DNA from: Pyrinomonadaceae bacterium
Lineage (GTDB): Bacteria; Acidobacteriota; Blastocatellia; Pyrinomonadales; Pyrinomonadaceae
Assembly (NCBI GenBank): GCA_019694395.1
Contig: JAIBCC010000010.1
Span: forward strand, 105,889 to 169,888
Length of the DNA: 64,000 nt
Direction: 5' to 3'
Shown here one piece after another: positions 26,159 through 35,628 of the stretch. The notes beneath the pieces are model-generated. The model made no database searches. It saw nothing but the letters and a program-made list of their open reading frames with translations, and was not told the DNA's origin. The position numbers and the translations under genes were made by a program. The stretch's first letter is position 1, and every line of letters starts with the position of its first letter.

Positions 26159-26539
26159 CTAGATCGAATCGCCTTCCTTGGAACTTTCTTCCAGCTCCCA
26201 ACGACGCGAATCTCGCTTTTCCATCTTTTCCAGCAGATCAAGCGGCTCATTGTCTTGAAAATCAATGCCGTAAGCATGAGCATTTTCTTCAACATTTGAC
26301 TGATCGGGAGTCGGATTATGACCGAAAACGGATTCGGAACCGGTTGAATTTACTTCTTCCCAGGTTGCATCAACGTCGCCGCCGGAATCTTTAGGTGAAG
26401 ACGAATTATGTTCGTTTAATCTTTGACGTAATTCATTCGGAGCTTTCGGAGCTGAATTTATTTCTTCATCAATGAATTCAGCAATATCAGGTGACGGAAC
26501 GGGTGCGTTTTCGTAAAATTCAAGGTTTTTGGTCGGCAT
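26159..26539 (-). CDS. DUF6335-like acidic protein
   Basis: A 126-residue hydrophilic protein with low-complexity acidic N-terminal half. The C-terminal block GGDVDATWEE, HNPTPDQSNVEE, YGIDFQDNEPL and KMEKRDSRRWELE matches the pattern I recall for DUF6335, best known in cyanobacteria. Function unknown. GAGGT lies 8 bases upstream of the ATG. Confidence 0.65.
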   Translation of the reverse strand: MPTKNLEFYENAPVPSPDIAEFIDEEINSAPKAPNELRQRLNEHNSSSPKDSGGDVDATWEEVNSTGSESVFGHNPTPDQSNVEENAHAYGIDFQDNEPLDLLEKMEKRDSRRWELEESSKEGDSI

Positions 26540-26613
26540 AATCTTTTACCTCAAGATATATTTAGATTCACTAAGAGGATAGCATAAACAAGAAATAACC
26601 GGAAAGATTTAAC

Positions 26614-26886
26614 TTAAATAAAAACCACGGTTTGAAAACTTGGAATTTCAAATCTTTTACGGCAACGCATATTTTTGCAGATCAGCATATCATCAACCCG
26701 CACCATATAATCCTGTGATTTTTGAAAACGGGCGCGATCATGTTCGTTAAAATGCCTCGGCATTTGTTTCTTTTTAGTTCGTTTTATCCAACGAACATCA
26801 TAATCGTCACGTTGTCCGCAATAGGTGCAGGCATAATTCTGTTTTTTGATTTCCTGCTTTTCGTCAAAAATATCTCGTTCGTTCAT
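26614..26886 (-). CDS. Small zinc-ribbon-like protein, unknown function
   Basis: A 90-residue basic protein with two cysteine pairs, ACTYCGQ (residues about 20-23) and ICKNMRC (about 69-74), spaced as in a zinc ribbon. The middle is rich in Lys, Arg and His. The start codon has no Shine-Dalgarno sequence and adjoins a repeat array. No family assigned. Confidence 0.65.
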   Translation of the reverse strand: MNERDIFDEKQEIKKQNYACTYCGQRDDYDVRWIKRTKKKQMPRHFNEHDRARFQKSQDYMVRVDDMLICKNMRCRKRFEIPSFQTVVFI

Positions 26887-26895
26887 AGTTTTATT

Positions 26896-27021
26896 GATCT
26901 TGGATTTTTGATTTTTGAGCTTTGATGGTTTCTTTTATTCCGCCTTTTCACCCGTGAATTTATATTGTAATTACAAACTCAGGCAAAAAGAAAATCAAAG
27001 ATCAAAAGTCAAAGATCAAAG
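26896..27021. repeat. Facing arrays of GATTTTT/ATCAAAG-type heptamers
   Basis: The left array (26896-26926) has TTGATCT, TGGATTT, TTGATTT-type units. The right array (26994-27021) is ATCAAAG, ATCAAAA, GTCAAAG, ATCAAAG. The complements match, so the two can pair as a long imperfect hairpin in the gap between two reverse genes. Confidence 0.75.
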
Positions 27022-27029
27022 TGCTAAAG

Positions 27030-27323
27030 TCATTTTTCCGCAATTTCCCGCAAATATTTGTAGCTGAAAATTCCTGTGTCGTGATCGTCACTGAAAACAA
27101 AGTTCAGAGCATATCGCCCGACAACATTGATGTTTTTGATGGTCAAATCGTCTGCTACGCTTTCCGCTTTTAACATTCTTTCGCCCGTCCATTCGTTGAC
27201 GCATCCGGCACAAGGACAAACCCGACGAAGCTGCGAGGCATTATAGAGAAAAGATTTGTCGTCAGACCATTCGATGGTAATTTCCGAATCGGATTCTTCG
27301 ATGATTTGAGTCGGTTCTAGCAT
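27030..27323 (-). CDS. DUF971 domain protein
   Basis: A 97-residue protein matching the DUF971 domain, also found as the N-terminus of gamma-butyrobetaine hydroxylases: ITIEWSDDKSFLYNASQLRRVCPCAGC, then an NVVGRYALNFVFSDDHDTGIFSYKYLREI block. The CPCAGC cysteines and the SDDHDTGIF motif may bind metal. Stand-alone DUF971 proteins are often near Fe-S genes; here the neighbours are GRAM-like and YtxJ-like genes. It is the last of four tightly packed reverse genes. Confidence 0.88.
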   Translation of the reverse strand: MLEPTQIIEESDSEITIEWSDDKSFLYNASQLRRVCPCAGCVNEWTGERMLKAESVADDLTIKNINVVGRYALNFVFSDDHDTGIFSYKYLREIAEK

Positions 27324-27329
27324 AAAAGT

Positions 27330-27656
27330 TTATCTTAATTGGTTTTGAATGGCACTGATCCATTGCTCTCCGCCCCAGAGCGTAAAATTGAAAACTTCGC
27401 CGGTATTAACCGTAACGGCAATGGCGTTTGGGGCAAGCGGAATGATGCCAAGAAATTTAGTCCAGACTTTTTCCATTTTTACAATATACGGCAAAGGAAT
27501 TGCGGTTGCACCGTTTTGAAAATTAAAACTATGGGATTCAAAAACCAGCCGGAAATTTGTCAGATACAAATGACCTCCGACGGATTCCATTCCTCTCAAC
27601 AGATTTGCTCCCCCTTGTTTAATCAAAACTTCATTTGCTGCTAATTGTGTATTCAT
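27330..27656 (-). CDS. GRAM-domain-like protein
   Basis: A 108-residue single-domain protein. The order MESVGGHLYLTNFRLVFESHSF, IPLPYIVKMEKVW and NAIAVTVNTGEVFNFTLWG fits the GRAM/PH-like fold (glycine, then 'LYLTN.RLVF'). Such domains bind lipids or proteins; bacterial members have no fixed role. Its start overlaps the YtxJ-like gene by 4 bases. Confidence 0.78.
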   Translation of the reverse strand: MNTQLAANEVLIKQGGANLLRGMESVGGHLYLTNFRLVFESHSFNFQNGATAIPLPYIVKMEKVWTKFLGIIPLAPNAIAVTVNTGEVFNFTLWGGEQWISAIQNQLR

Positions 27657-27973
27657 AACTTTAGAACATCTGAAATTCTATCAGCCGTGACTTGATAATG
27701 CGAAGCGTGAAAAATCGGTTTACCGTCTTTCAAAACAATGGCTTGCGGTGATTCGTGCAAAATATTGGTGCGCGCCTCTATTTCATTTGAAATATGACGT
27801 GACGTTTGGACAATGATCAAATGAACATCGTCATCCAGAATAGACATTTCGCTCGAAACATCAGTTGAGATCGGACAAGTAATACTGTGTTTGAATAAAA
27901 CGATAGGTTTTTCCTTTGATTTTTCAAACACTTCGTCAAGTTTTTCGATAGTATCAAGATTTACAAAACTCAT
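27653..27973 (-). CDS. ytxJ: YtxJ-like bacillithiol-system redox protein
   Basis: A 106-residue thioredoxin-fold protein of the YtxJ/DUF2847 family. The active-site region is FKHSITCPIS with a single catalytic cysteine, and the cis-proline region is ESPQAIVLKDGKPIFHASH. Family members are proposed monothiol bacilliredoxins that remove bacillithiol from protein cysteines. A BrxA/B-like protein is also in the window (46167-46607), consistent with bacillithiol use. It overlaps its neighbours by 4 bases on each side. Confidence 0.88.
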   Translation of the reverse strand: MSFVNLDTIEKLDEVFEKSKEKPIVLFKHSITCPISTDVSSEMSILDDDVHLIIVQTSRHISNEIEARTNILHESPQAIVLKDGKPIFHASHYQVTADRISDVLKL

Positions 27974-28692
27974 AAATTAAAAGCATTTGGCGGCGGCGGA
28001 GAATTAAATGTCTGATTACCCTGTTTAGGGAAAACTTTTCGGTAGGCAACTACTTGGGTTGCCAGAATGATTGGAATTGTAAAATAAACCCCAAAACAGA
28101 AAAGCAGAGTTCCCGCTAAATTTACCACAAACATTACCGCCCAGAGTCCCGTTACTCCGCCTAAATTTTTCCAGACAGATTTGGCACTCAATTTAATAGC
28201 TTGCCATCCCGAAAGGTTTCGGTCAACAATCAACGGAAAAGCAAACATTAATAAAGTATGTAAGCAGACCATAATGATGGTAATGACCAAATCAACTGCC
28301 AATGAGCCGAACAGCATTGTCATTAGTTCGCTTTCGCTCAATTTTGAACCCATAATTGTCGCCATTATCAGCGGAAAATAAATTACTCCAAAGACAACTA
28401 ACATCGGCACGACAATTAGAATTACAACCGGCAAACTCGGCAAAAAATACTGTTTTATATTCTTAAAAAGAGCATCAAATTCGACCTTTTGACCATCAAT
28501 GGCTTGGAGATAGCAAAGATAAACCCCGCACATCATTGAACCGATCAGCACATACATAGTTATTCCGCCAATCATTACTCCGACAATTGCCACCGCAAAA
28601 AGTAAAATATAATTTGGCTTAATTAATTCCCACGCTTCTTTTAAGCATTCGACAGGCTTGATCGCACCAACATTAAACTCTGTATTTGTCAT
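27970..28692 (-). CDS. Six-helix membrane protein, DUF975-like
   Basis: A 240-residue inner-membrane protein with about six hydrophobic segments. Its layout (short N-terminus, paired helices, amphipathic GWQAIKLSAKSVWKNL, then two helices and a proline-rich C-terminus SPPPPNAF) resembles DUF975 or the membrane domain of glycerophosphodiesterases. First gene of the cluster that continues with YtxJ-like, GRAM-like and DUF971 genes, overlapping the next by 4 bases. Function unknown. Confidence 0.75.
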   Translation of the reverse strand: MTNTEFNVGAIKPVECLKEAWELIKPNYILLFAVAIVGVMIGGITMYVLIGSMMCGVYLCYLQAIDGQKVEFDALFKNIKQYFLPSLPVVILIVVPMLVVFGVIYFPLIMATIMGSKLSESELMTMLFGSLAVDLVITIIMVCLHTLLMFAFPLIVDRNLSGWQAIKLSAKSVWKNLGGVTGLWAVMFVVNLAGTLLFCFGVYFTIPIILATQVVAYRKVFPKQGNQTFNSPPPPNAFNL

Positions 28693-28702
28693 AATTTTCG
28701 AT

Positions 28703-28741
28703 AAAAAAAAGGTTGACAGCTAATAAACTCAACTGTCAACC
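28703..28741 (-). terminator. Terminator of glgP
   Basis: GGTTGACAG (28711-28719) pairs with CTGTCAACC (28733-28741). On the reverse strand the stem is followed by T8. Confidence 0.92.
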
Positions 28742-28764
28742 ATTATCCCATTAACAACAATTTA

Positions 28765-30966
28765 TTAACAATAAATTTTTTCGATGTAATCTTTGAGCAT
28801 TCGGTCGCTCGAAAATTGCGGTGTCAGCGTTTGCAGGGCGCGGCGCATTCTGGCGATCCATTTGGTTGGTAAACCATTTTCGCCCTTTTCGTAATATGCC
28901 GGGACGATTTCATTTTCCAGAACTGAGTAAAGCGATTCGGCATCCATTGCATCAATGATTGCATCATCCATTCCTTCTTCATCGCGCAAAGGTCCAATGG
29001 CAAAGCCGTTTACTTCATCATAGCCTTCGATCCACCAACCATCGAGAATCGAAAAATTAAGTCCGCCGTTCATTGCGGCTTTTTGACCGCTGGTGCCTGA
29101 TGCTTCGAGGGGACGACGCGGAACATTCATCCAAACATCAACGCCTTGCACCATATAGCGGGCGATTTCCTGATCGTAATCTTCAATAAAAATTGCGCGT
29201 TGAAACCAGGTCGAATTTCCTTTCAGATTAACCAGATTTTGCAGAATTGCTTTGGCATTGCGGTCTTGCGGATGAGCTTTTCCGGCGAAAATAAATTGAA
29301 CGGGGCGTTCAATATGGTCAATTAATTTCAAAAGCCGTTCGCCGTCCCTCATCAACAAATTCCAACGTTTATAGCCTGCCACCCGACGAGCAAAACCAAT
29401 TGTTAAAATGTTGGGATTAAACAGGTTTTTGAAAGCTGAATGTTCAGGAACAGGATCGGAATCACCGGTTGCCGAAGTGTAAGCGCGTTGACGCATAAAG
29501 GCAATTAGCCGATTTTTCAAAAGAGTGTGTGCATTCCAAATATCTTCGTCGGAAAGATAATTTACGGCTTTTGCCCAAGCCTTTTCATCTTTTAAAATAT
29601 CAGTCCAGTTTTCTCCGATTTTCTTTTCGTAAAGGTGATTAAAATCTGAAGCAACCCAGGTTAAAGCATGAACGCCGTTGGTGACATACGTGATCGGAAC
29701 TTCGTCAGCCGATTTTTCGGGAAACATTTCTTTCCACAGATCGCGCGAGACTTCACCGTGTTTTTCGCTGACACCATTTGCTGAACGGCACATCCGAATC
29801 GCCAACGGTGTCATCCCGAAAAATTCGGCATGGTCATTTTCATCAACCCGTCCAAGTCCTAAAAATTCTTCTTTGGAAAGTCGTAGCGAAGCAGGAAAGC
29901 TATCCTTAAAGCACGAAAGCAGCGTTTCGGGATGGAAAACGTCATTTCCTGCCGCAACAGGTGTATGAGTGGTAAAAACGCATTTTTCGCGCACAATCGG
30001 AACCGCATCGGCGAAAGTTGCATTTTCGTGTGTTTCTAAATATTCTTTGGCTAATTCAAGCGTTAAAAATGCCGAGTGTCCTTCGTTCAAATGATAAACG
30101 GACGGTTCGATTCCAAGTTTTCTCAATAAACGAACGCCGCCCATTCCTAAAACTTTTTCCTGCACGATCCGCGTTTCCGTATCGCCGCCGTAAAGATGTC
30201 CGGTGATTAATCGGTCAACTTCCTGATTTTGCGGAACATTTGTATCCAGCAAATAAAGCGAAATTCTGCCGATCTTTGCCAGCCAAGCCTGCGCTGTTAC
30301 TTCGCGTCCGCGAATATGAACCGTAATTTCAACCCGATTTCCGTTGGCATCAAAAACAGGATTGATGGCTAATTCGTTTTGGAAAGAATCAATGTAACGC
30401 TCCTCTTGCCAACCGTCGTGAGCAATTTTTTGGCGAAAATAACCGAAGCGGTAAAAAAGTCCGATGGCAACCAGAGGAACATTCATATCGCTGGCGGATT
30501 TCAAATGATCGCCCGCCAAAATTCCAAGTCCGCCTGAATAGATCGGCAAACTGTTATGCACACCATATTCAGCGCAAAAATAAGCTACCGGATTTTCCGG
30601 CGTAATTTTACCGAAAGACTTGGTTGGTTCAGCCAGATATTTCTCCATTTTTTCGGCGAAACGATTGACACGGGCGACAAAAGCCGGTTCGTTGGCTTTT
30701 TGCCAAAGCCGTAATTCACTGACTTCGCAGAGCATTTTGCGCGGGTTTTGTTCGCATTTTTCCCATAAACGGTAATCTAAATCACGGAAAATACTCATTC
30801 CGCCTGTAGTCCAAAACCAATAAAAATTTTGTGAAATGGTATCTAAAATCTTTAAATTTTCAGGAAGATTATATTTGTATGAAAAATTGCTGCCGAAATT
30901 TTGTTCGAGCTGCTGACTGGTTGCTGTTTGCATAGTTAAAAGTGTGTTATTTATATATTCCTTCAT
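28765..30966 (-). CDS. glgP: Alpha-glucan (glycogen/maltodextrin) phosphorylase
   Basis: A GT35 enzyme that releases glucose-1-phosphate from alpha-1,4-glucans. The 733 residues start with a DUF3417-type N-terminal segment (FSYKYNLPENLKILDTISQNFYWFW), then PVAYFCAEYGVHNSLPIYSGGLGILAGDH split over the first domain, VYHLNEGHSAF, and the pyridoxal-phosphate region EASGTSGQKAAMNGGLNFS with its lysine. This is the shorter AlgP/GlgP type, not the 800-plus-residue E. coli form. The internal ATG at 30933 is an alternative start; neither has a strong ribosome site. Confidence 0.95.
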   Translation of the reverse strand: MKEYINNTLLTMQTATSQQLEQNFGSNFSYKYNLPENLKILDTISQNFYWFWTTGGMSIFRDLDYRLWEKCEQNPRKMLCEVSELRLWQKANEPAFVARVNRFAEKMEKYLAEPTKSFGKITPENPVAYFCAEYGVHNSLPIYSGGLGILAGDHLKSASDMNVPLVAIGLFYRFGYFRQKIAHDGWQEERYIDSFQNELAINPVFDANGNRVEITVHIRGREVTAQAWLAKIGRISLYLLDTNVPQNQEVDRLITGHLYGGDTETRIVQEKVLGMGGVRLLRKLGIEPSVYHLNEGHSAFLTLELAKEYLETHENATFADAVPIVREKCVFTTHTPVAAGNDVFHPETLLSCFKDSFPASLRLSKEEFLGLGRVDENDHAEFFGMTPLAIRMCRSANGVSEKHGEVSRDLWKEMFPEKSADEVPITYVTNGVHALTWVASDFNHLYEKKIGENWTDILKDEKAWAKAVNYLSDEDIWNAHTLLKNRLIAFMRQRAYTSATGDSDPVPEHSAFKNLFNPNILTIGFARRVAGYKRWNLLMRDGERLLKLIDHIERPVQFIFAGKAHPQDRNAKAILQNLVNLKGNSTWFQRAIFIEDYDQEIARYMVQGVDVWMNVPRRPLEASGTSGQKAAMNGGLNFSILDGWWIEGYDEVNGFAIGPLRDEEGMDDAIIDAMDAESLYSVLENEIVPAYYEKGENGLPTKWIARMRRALQTLTPQFSSDRMLKDYIEKIYC

Positions 30967-30970
30967 AAAT

Positions 30971-31516
30971 TTAAAATACCTGATGTTTGATAAATTTCAG
31001 GGCATCCGACTGAGAAAAAAATACCAATCGAACCTCTTCAATTTGTGAATCAGTTTCCAAAAAATCTTTGATCGCGGTAGAAACAATCAGAGCGGCTTCG
31101 TGTTTCGGATAACCGTAAGCACCTGTCGAAATTGACGGAAAGGCAATAGTTGTCAAACCCCTATCTTTAGCTAATTCCAAAGAGTTTCGATAACAATCGG
31201 CTAATTGCGCGGCTTCATTTTCCTTATCAATACCACGAATCGGTCCAACTGTATGGATGACAAATTCAGCTTTTAGGTTTCCGCCCGTTGTGATGACAGC
31301 CTCGCCCGTCGGTAGTCCTTTCGGATATAAAGTTTCACGAAGTTTTTTACATTCTTCGTAAATCTGTGCTCCGCCTACCTTGTGAATTGCGCCGTCCACG
31401 CCTCCGCCGCCAAGCAGCGTCCAATTTGCTGCATTGACGATTGCATCAACGTTTTCTCGCGTAATATCACCGACCCGAATGATTACCCGATCATTCAGAA
31501 ATTTTGGATTTTCCAT
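30971..31516 (-). CDS. Macrodomain protein, O-acetyl-ADP-ribose deacetylase-like
   Basis: A 181-residue macrodomain of the YmdB/MacroD type: VDAIVNAANWTLLGGGGVDGAIH, then LPTGEAVITTGG, VIHTVGPI and FPSISTGAYGYP. These bind ADP-ribose and often remove it or an O-acetyl group. The start at 31516 is preferred over 31546. A hairpin CTTTGTTG/CAACAAAG lies 10 bases upstream (31526-31548). It is 4 bases ahead of glgP, so both may share a transcript. Confidence 0.92.
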   Translation of the reverse strand: MENPKFLNDRVIIRVGDITRENVDAIVNAANWTLLGGGGVDGAIHKVGGAQIYEECKKLRETLYPKGLPTGEAVITTGGNLKAEFVIHTVGPIRGIDKENEAAQLADCYRNSLELAKDRGLTTIAFPSISTGAYGYPKHEAALIVSTAIKDFLETDSQIEEVRLVFFSQSDALKFIKHQVF

Positions 31517-31644
31517 CACAAATTGCTTTGTTGGAAGGGACAACAAAGAAAAAGATTAGTCATTATAAGAAAAAAAAGCCCTCATAGCAAAAACGCGGGT
31601 GCGAAAAAGCTAGGCGGACTTTACCAAAATAACTGGAATTTTGT

Positions 31645-31968
31645 TTACTCTAGTGGCTCTATGCGGATTTCATCAAAGACCTCTTGCCTTTTAAAGGCTT
31701 CGGCAATTTGTTTGGCTTTATGTTCACTCAGCGGGCGGTTAGCATCGCAGCTGGTTATTTCAAACACTTTATCGCCAATCATTTGAATATCAAAATCTGA
31801 GATTGAGAAGCCTCCGGCAACTTCAATTTGGTCAAAATTATTGATCCGAAAATTGCCGGTGTGCTGAACATATTCGTCAATAAACGGCTCGCGTAAAGCC
31901 TCCTCGACATCAGATTCGTCTAAATAATTTCCTTCAACAATTAAACAATATTCTTTTATCGTATCCAT
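31645..31968 (-). CDS. Hypothetical protein, 107 residues
   Basis: An acidic soluble protein with no recognised family. Codon use and length suggest a real gene. Upstream are two small palindromes: CGTGAA-A-TTCACG at 31979-31991 and TTGCGTTT-TG-AAACGCAA at 32000-32017, either of which could be an operator or part of a leader. They lie between this start and the end of the kinase gene. Confidence 0.6.
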   Translation of the reverse strand: MDTIKEYCLIVEGNYLDESDVEEALREPFIDEYVQHTGNFRINNFDQIEVAGGFSISDFDIQMIGDKVFEITSCDANRPLSEHKAKQIAEAFKRQEVFDEIRIEPLE

Positions 31969-32076
31969 TTCATTCGTGCGTGAAATTCACGGAATGTTTT
32001 TGCGTTTTGAAACGCAAGTTGAATTTAGCATAAGTCAGGGCAAAATTAGAAGATTTTTTTTCAATGCAACTGAATT

Positions 32077-34704
32077 TTAATTTGTAAAACCGATTTTGTG
32101 GATCAATTCGGCGTAACGTGAATCGTCACGGATGTTGTCAAAATTGGGCAAGGTTCTAATGAAACCAATATTTTCGGAACGGTCGGCGAAAGCTTTGTCG
32201 AGATAGAAAAACGTCTTTTCGCGGTCATTCAAAGCGTTATAAACGGTTGCCAACTCAAAAGGCGAAACATATTGGTCAGCCGACTTTCTCTGCATCTCGG
32301 CGATTACTTTTTCTGTTTCCTGACGATTTCCCTGCAAACCGAAAATATAACCTCTGGTTGACAATGTTTGCATATCTCTCGCTTCGGAGGGTATTTTATT
32401 TAGTTGTTCCAAAGCGGGTTTGAACTCGTTTTTGTAGGCATAATATCTGGCAAGATAAGCATTTTCGGTGTAATAAAATGGAGCTAAGTCAATTGCTTTT
32501 TTGCCGTATTCGAGGGCTTTGTCCGGCTGACGGATCATATAGTAATCAAACGAAAGAAATGCTGGCGGAATGCCGGAAAGCGGGTCCAATTCGGAGGCTT
32601 TTTCCAGAACCTGGATACTCTTTTCGACATCCCAAATCATATAATATTCGCCTAACCAAAGCTGATTGGTTAGTGAATTCGGGGAAAGTGAAATGGCTTT
32701 ATTCAAATCGTCAATCGCTGATTTATCCCATTCGTGCAATCGGGCGTGACCATGCGCCGCCCAAGCCTCGGCTAATTTATTGTCCAAATCTATCGCTTTT
32801 TGGGAGGCAACTTTGGCTTTTGTGAGAGCCTCGCGGGGTGACAAAATTACGTCCGAAGCCGTGGTGTAGGCATCCGCAATGCCCGCGTATGCCAATGCGT
32901 AAGTTGGGTCAATCTCAATTGCTTTGTTAAAATGCTCGAGAGCTTTTTTGTGACCCTCCGCCGAATATTGCAGAGAGTAGAAGCGACCTTTCAAATATTC
33001 TCGATAAGCATCGGCGTTATCGGTGTAATGTTTGGCAATTCGAACCTTTTGTGTGTTGTCCAACTTGAGTTGCAATTTATCGGTAATTTGTTGGGCAATC
33101 TTTCCCTGAACGTCCAGAATTTCGGACATTCTGACATTGTAACGCTCGCCCCAAAGTTGTGAATTGTTCGATAAATCAACCAATTCGGCTTGAATTGTCA
33201 ACAAGTCGCCCTGCTGCGAAACTTTTCCGGTCAAAACGGTTCGCACATTCAAAGTTTTACCGATTTCTTGTGGAGTTTGTTTTGAACCTTTGAAATTGAA
33301 CACCGTAGCACGGGAAATAATTCGCAGATTTGACAAATTTGATAGAGAATTTATCAAACTTTCGGTAATTCCATCGCTCAAATATTCGATTCCTTGATTT
33401 GAATTTTCAAAAGGCAAAACCGCCAGTGAATCAATTTTTACAAGTTCGTTTGGTTGAGTTGTTAGAATTGGTTGAGGTCTATTTTGCAGAAGATAGAGGC
33501 TAATTGCAGTTATTCCAATAATTAGCGCAGCCACCGCCAAAATATACGGAAGTTTGCGGTTTTTGATTTGGAGAGTAGTGTGAATTTGTTCATTGGTTGT
33601 TAGAGCCGCCGTTTTTTGCTGTTCGACAAAATTATTTGATTTAAGTTCAAGTTTTTCATTAAATTCTAAATCCTGTTTCAAATTTTTCAAATCAACCAAC
33701 AAATCTTTGGCGGTTTGGTAGCGTTCTTCTTGTTCGTGGCGCAAAGTTTTGCTGATAATTCGCTCTAATTCGGCTGGTGTTTCGACAGGAAGCGGTTCAG
33801 GTGAAGTTTTCAAAATCGCGGCAATGACATCGCTCGCAGTTTCGCCGTCAAACGGGACGCGCCCCGCTACCATTTCGTATAAAACAACGCCCAAACTCCA
33901 AATATCGGTGCGTGTATCAGTCGCCTTTCCGCGAGTTTGTTCGGGTGACATATAAGCGACTGTTCCCATCACTACGCCTTTTTCGGTATGAAGCATTTGA
34001 GTAGATTTTTCAGGGTCAAAAGTTTCCGATTTAAGTGGTTTGGCAAGACCAAAATCCAAAATTTTAACAATGCCGTCGCGCCGAATCATAATATTTTCGG
34101 GTTTAATGTCTCGATGGACAATGCCTGTTTCATGAGCGGCGGCAAGTGCGGAAACGGTTTGAGCAGCAATGTCTAAAATTTTCTGAAAGGTTAAATCTTT
34201 TTGTTGGATGATTTGGCGCAGAGTTTCACCATTAATAAATTCGGTGGCGATAAAGCTCACACCGTCGTATTCGCCGATTTCATAAATCGTTAAAATGTTC
34301 GGATGATTGAGCGACGAGGCGGAGAGGGCTTCTTGTTCAAATCGTTGCAGTCGCTCTTTGCTGGCAGTAAATTCGGCAGGCAATAATTTTAGTGCAACAT
34401 TGCGTTTTAATTTGGTGTCACGGGCGAGAAAAACTTCGCCCATTCCGCCTGCTCCGATTTGGTCAATAATTTCATATTGTCCGAAACGCTGACCGTTTTC
34501 AAATTCATTTTTTTTCTTGGAGATAGCGGGAGTTTCGAGAAAACTTTCAGAGTTTTGATAAGAATTGAGCAGTTCTTCAACTTCGCGTTTGACAGTTTCG
34601 TTATCCGAACAATTTTCGTCCAAAAAAATCTGACGCTCATCGGGGGCAAGTATTAGTGCCTGTTCAAAAATATTTTTGACTTGTTCCCAATGTTCAGACT
34701 CCAT
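32077..34704 (-). CDS. Membrane Ser/Thr protein kinase with C-terminal TPR sensor region
   Basis: An 875-residue protein in the common acidobacterial layout: N-terminal helical segment (residues 1-62, [19 protein letters not shown]), kinase domain about 78-350 (glycine loop IGAGGMGEV, Lys106, HRDIKPEN at 197-204, DFG at 217-219, APE-like SPEQ), one membrane helix near 388-410, a beta-rich segment of TolB-N/CadC type ([20 protein letters not shown]) and five or more TPR repeats outside the membrane. All catalytic residues are present. In related loci such kinases sit directly downstream of a Sig-70_X6 sigma factor; here a forward beta-barrel gene lies between them. Confidence 0.94.
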   Translation of the reverse strand: MESEHWEQVKNIFEQALILAPDERQIFLDENCSDNETVKREVEELLNSYQNSESFLETPAISKKKNEFENGQRFGQYEIIDQIGAGGMGEVFLARDTKLKRNVALKLLPAEFTASKERLQRFEQEALSASSLNHPNILTIYEIGEYDGVSFIATEFINGETLRQIIQQKDLTFQKILDIAAQTVSALAAAHETGIVHRDIKPENIMIRRDGIVKILDFGLAKPLKSETFDPEKSTQMLHTEKGVVMGTVAYMSPEQTRGKATDTRTDIWSLGVVLYEMVAGRVPFDGETASDVIAAILKTSPEPLPVETPAELERIISKTLRHEQEERYQTAKDLLVDLKNLKQDLEFNEKLELKSNNFVEQQKTAALTTNEQIHTTLQIKNRKLPYILAVAALIIGITAISLYLLQNRPQPILTTQPNELVKIDSLAVLPFENSNQGIEYLSDGITESLINSLSNLSNLRIISRATVFNFKGSKQTPQEIGKTLNVRTVLTGKVSQQGDLLTIQAELVDLSNNSQLWGERYNVRMSEILDVQGKIAQQITDKLQLKLDNTQKVRIAKHYTDNADAYREYLKGRFYSLQYSAEGHKKALEHFNKAIEIDPTYALAYAGIADAYTTASDVILSPREALTKAKVASQKAIDLDNKLAEAWAAHGHARLHEWDKSAIDDLNKAISLSPNSLTNQLWLGEYYMIWDVEKSIQVLEKASELDPLSGIPPAFLSFDYYMIRQPDKALEYGKKAIDLAPFYYTENAYLARYYAYKNEFKPALEQLNKIPSEARDMQTLSTRGYIFGLQGNRQETEKVIAEMQRKSADQYVSPFELATVYNALNDREKTFFYLDKAFADRSENIGFIRTLPNFDNIRDDSRYAELIHKIGFTN

Positions 34705-34758
34705 AATTTACAGTTGTTTTTGTCTGTCAATCTCTTTGCAATCAATTCGCCAAAATTA

Positions 34759-34795
34759 TTTTGAGACGGTTTTTAGAAAACTGTCGCTTCAATAA
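34759..34795 (+). promoter_or_regulatory. Predicted ECF-type promoter, copy 1
   Basis: TTTTGAGACGGTTTTT (34759-34774), a 9-base spacer and TCGCTT (34784-34789) then C and AATAA. The same blocks with the same spacing recur at 36346. It lies about 70 bases before the ATG of the beta-barrel gene at 34866. That the neighbouring ECF factor reads it is inference. Confidence 0.7.
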
Positions 34796-34865
34796 CTGTA
34801 GATGACAGGAATTTATTTTCGGTCACTAAAAAAATATCAATTTTATTATAAGGAGATTTTCTAAA

Positions 34866-35621
34866 ATGAAAACATATATTCTTGGTTTTGCCCTTTTATT
34901 GTCTATTTTCCCCACTGTAACCTTGGCACAAAAACCGGGCGATTACAACAAACTTGAAGTTTATGGCGGTTATCTGAATGGGCAAAATATCTATTCTGCC
35001 GAAAAAGACATTCTAAATTTTGGCGCGGGCGGCAAACAAACAGTTATTCTTTGCAATGGTGACGGGGCGGCGGCATTTGGTCCGAATTTTACCAAATTGC
35101 TTTGTGACAGGCGCAATTTTAACGGATTGGATGCGTCCGTAACCTACAATGTTTCGCGTTATATCGGCATCAAGGCAGATTTTACCGCCCAATTTCGCAA
35201 GGAAATAAATGTGGATAGATTTTCCGCCACACATATTGATACGAGCAATGTTACCGACCGCAAATATTCGTATTTCGGCGGTGTCCAAATTAAAGATAAT
35301 GCGTCGGAAAACCGAGTCAAACCGTTTGCACATGCACTTGCAGGTGTGGTTAGCGAAAGGATTAACGGGTTGGACACCTCAACCAATCCCGGCGAAGGCT
35401 CTTCAACTTTTAAGGACAAACCAAATAGTTTTGGGCTAAAAGTTGGCGGCGGCGTAGATGTCCGTCTCAGTAAAAAAATTGATTTGCGAGTCATTGAATT
35501 TGATTACACACCAATTTTTGCCAAAACGCGGGATTTGGATTGCACTTGCGGTTTCGGCATTTCACCAACTGCTAAAAACACTAATAATTACACTTTTGGC
35601 GTGGGAATTGTGATTCATTAA
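34866..35621 (+). CDS. Outer-membrane beta-barrel protein (OmpA-like porin fold)
   Basis: A 251-residue protein with a signal peptide (cleavage near LAQKPG, residue 20) and a strand-rich mature part: KLEVYGGYLNGQ, GLDASVTYNVSRYIGIKADF, KYSYFGGVQIK, KPFAHALAGVV, FGLKVGGGVDVRLSKKIDLR, RVIEFDYTPIF, and a final strand YTFGVGIVIH. This is the eight-stranded outer-membrane barrel pattern (PF13505-like). Two cysteine pairs lie in loops. Ribosome site AAGGAG is 10 bases before ATG. The predicted ECF promoter precedes it. It converges on the sigma-factor gene with a 7-base gap. Confidence 0.85.
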   Translation: MKTYILGFALLLSIFPTVTLAQKPGDYNKLEVYGGYLNGQNIYSAEKDILNFGAGGKQTVILCNGDGAAAFGPNFTKLLCDRRNFNGLDASVTYNVSRYIGIKADFTAQFRKEINVDRFSATHIDTSNVTDRKYSYFGGVQIKDNASENRVKPFAHALAGVVSERINGLDTSTNPGEGSSTFKDKPNSFGLKVGGGVDVRLSKKIDLRVIEFDYTPIFAKTRDLDCTCGFGISPTAKNTNNYTFGVGIVIH

Positions 35622-35628
35622 TCTAAAG

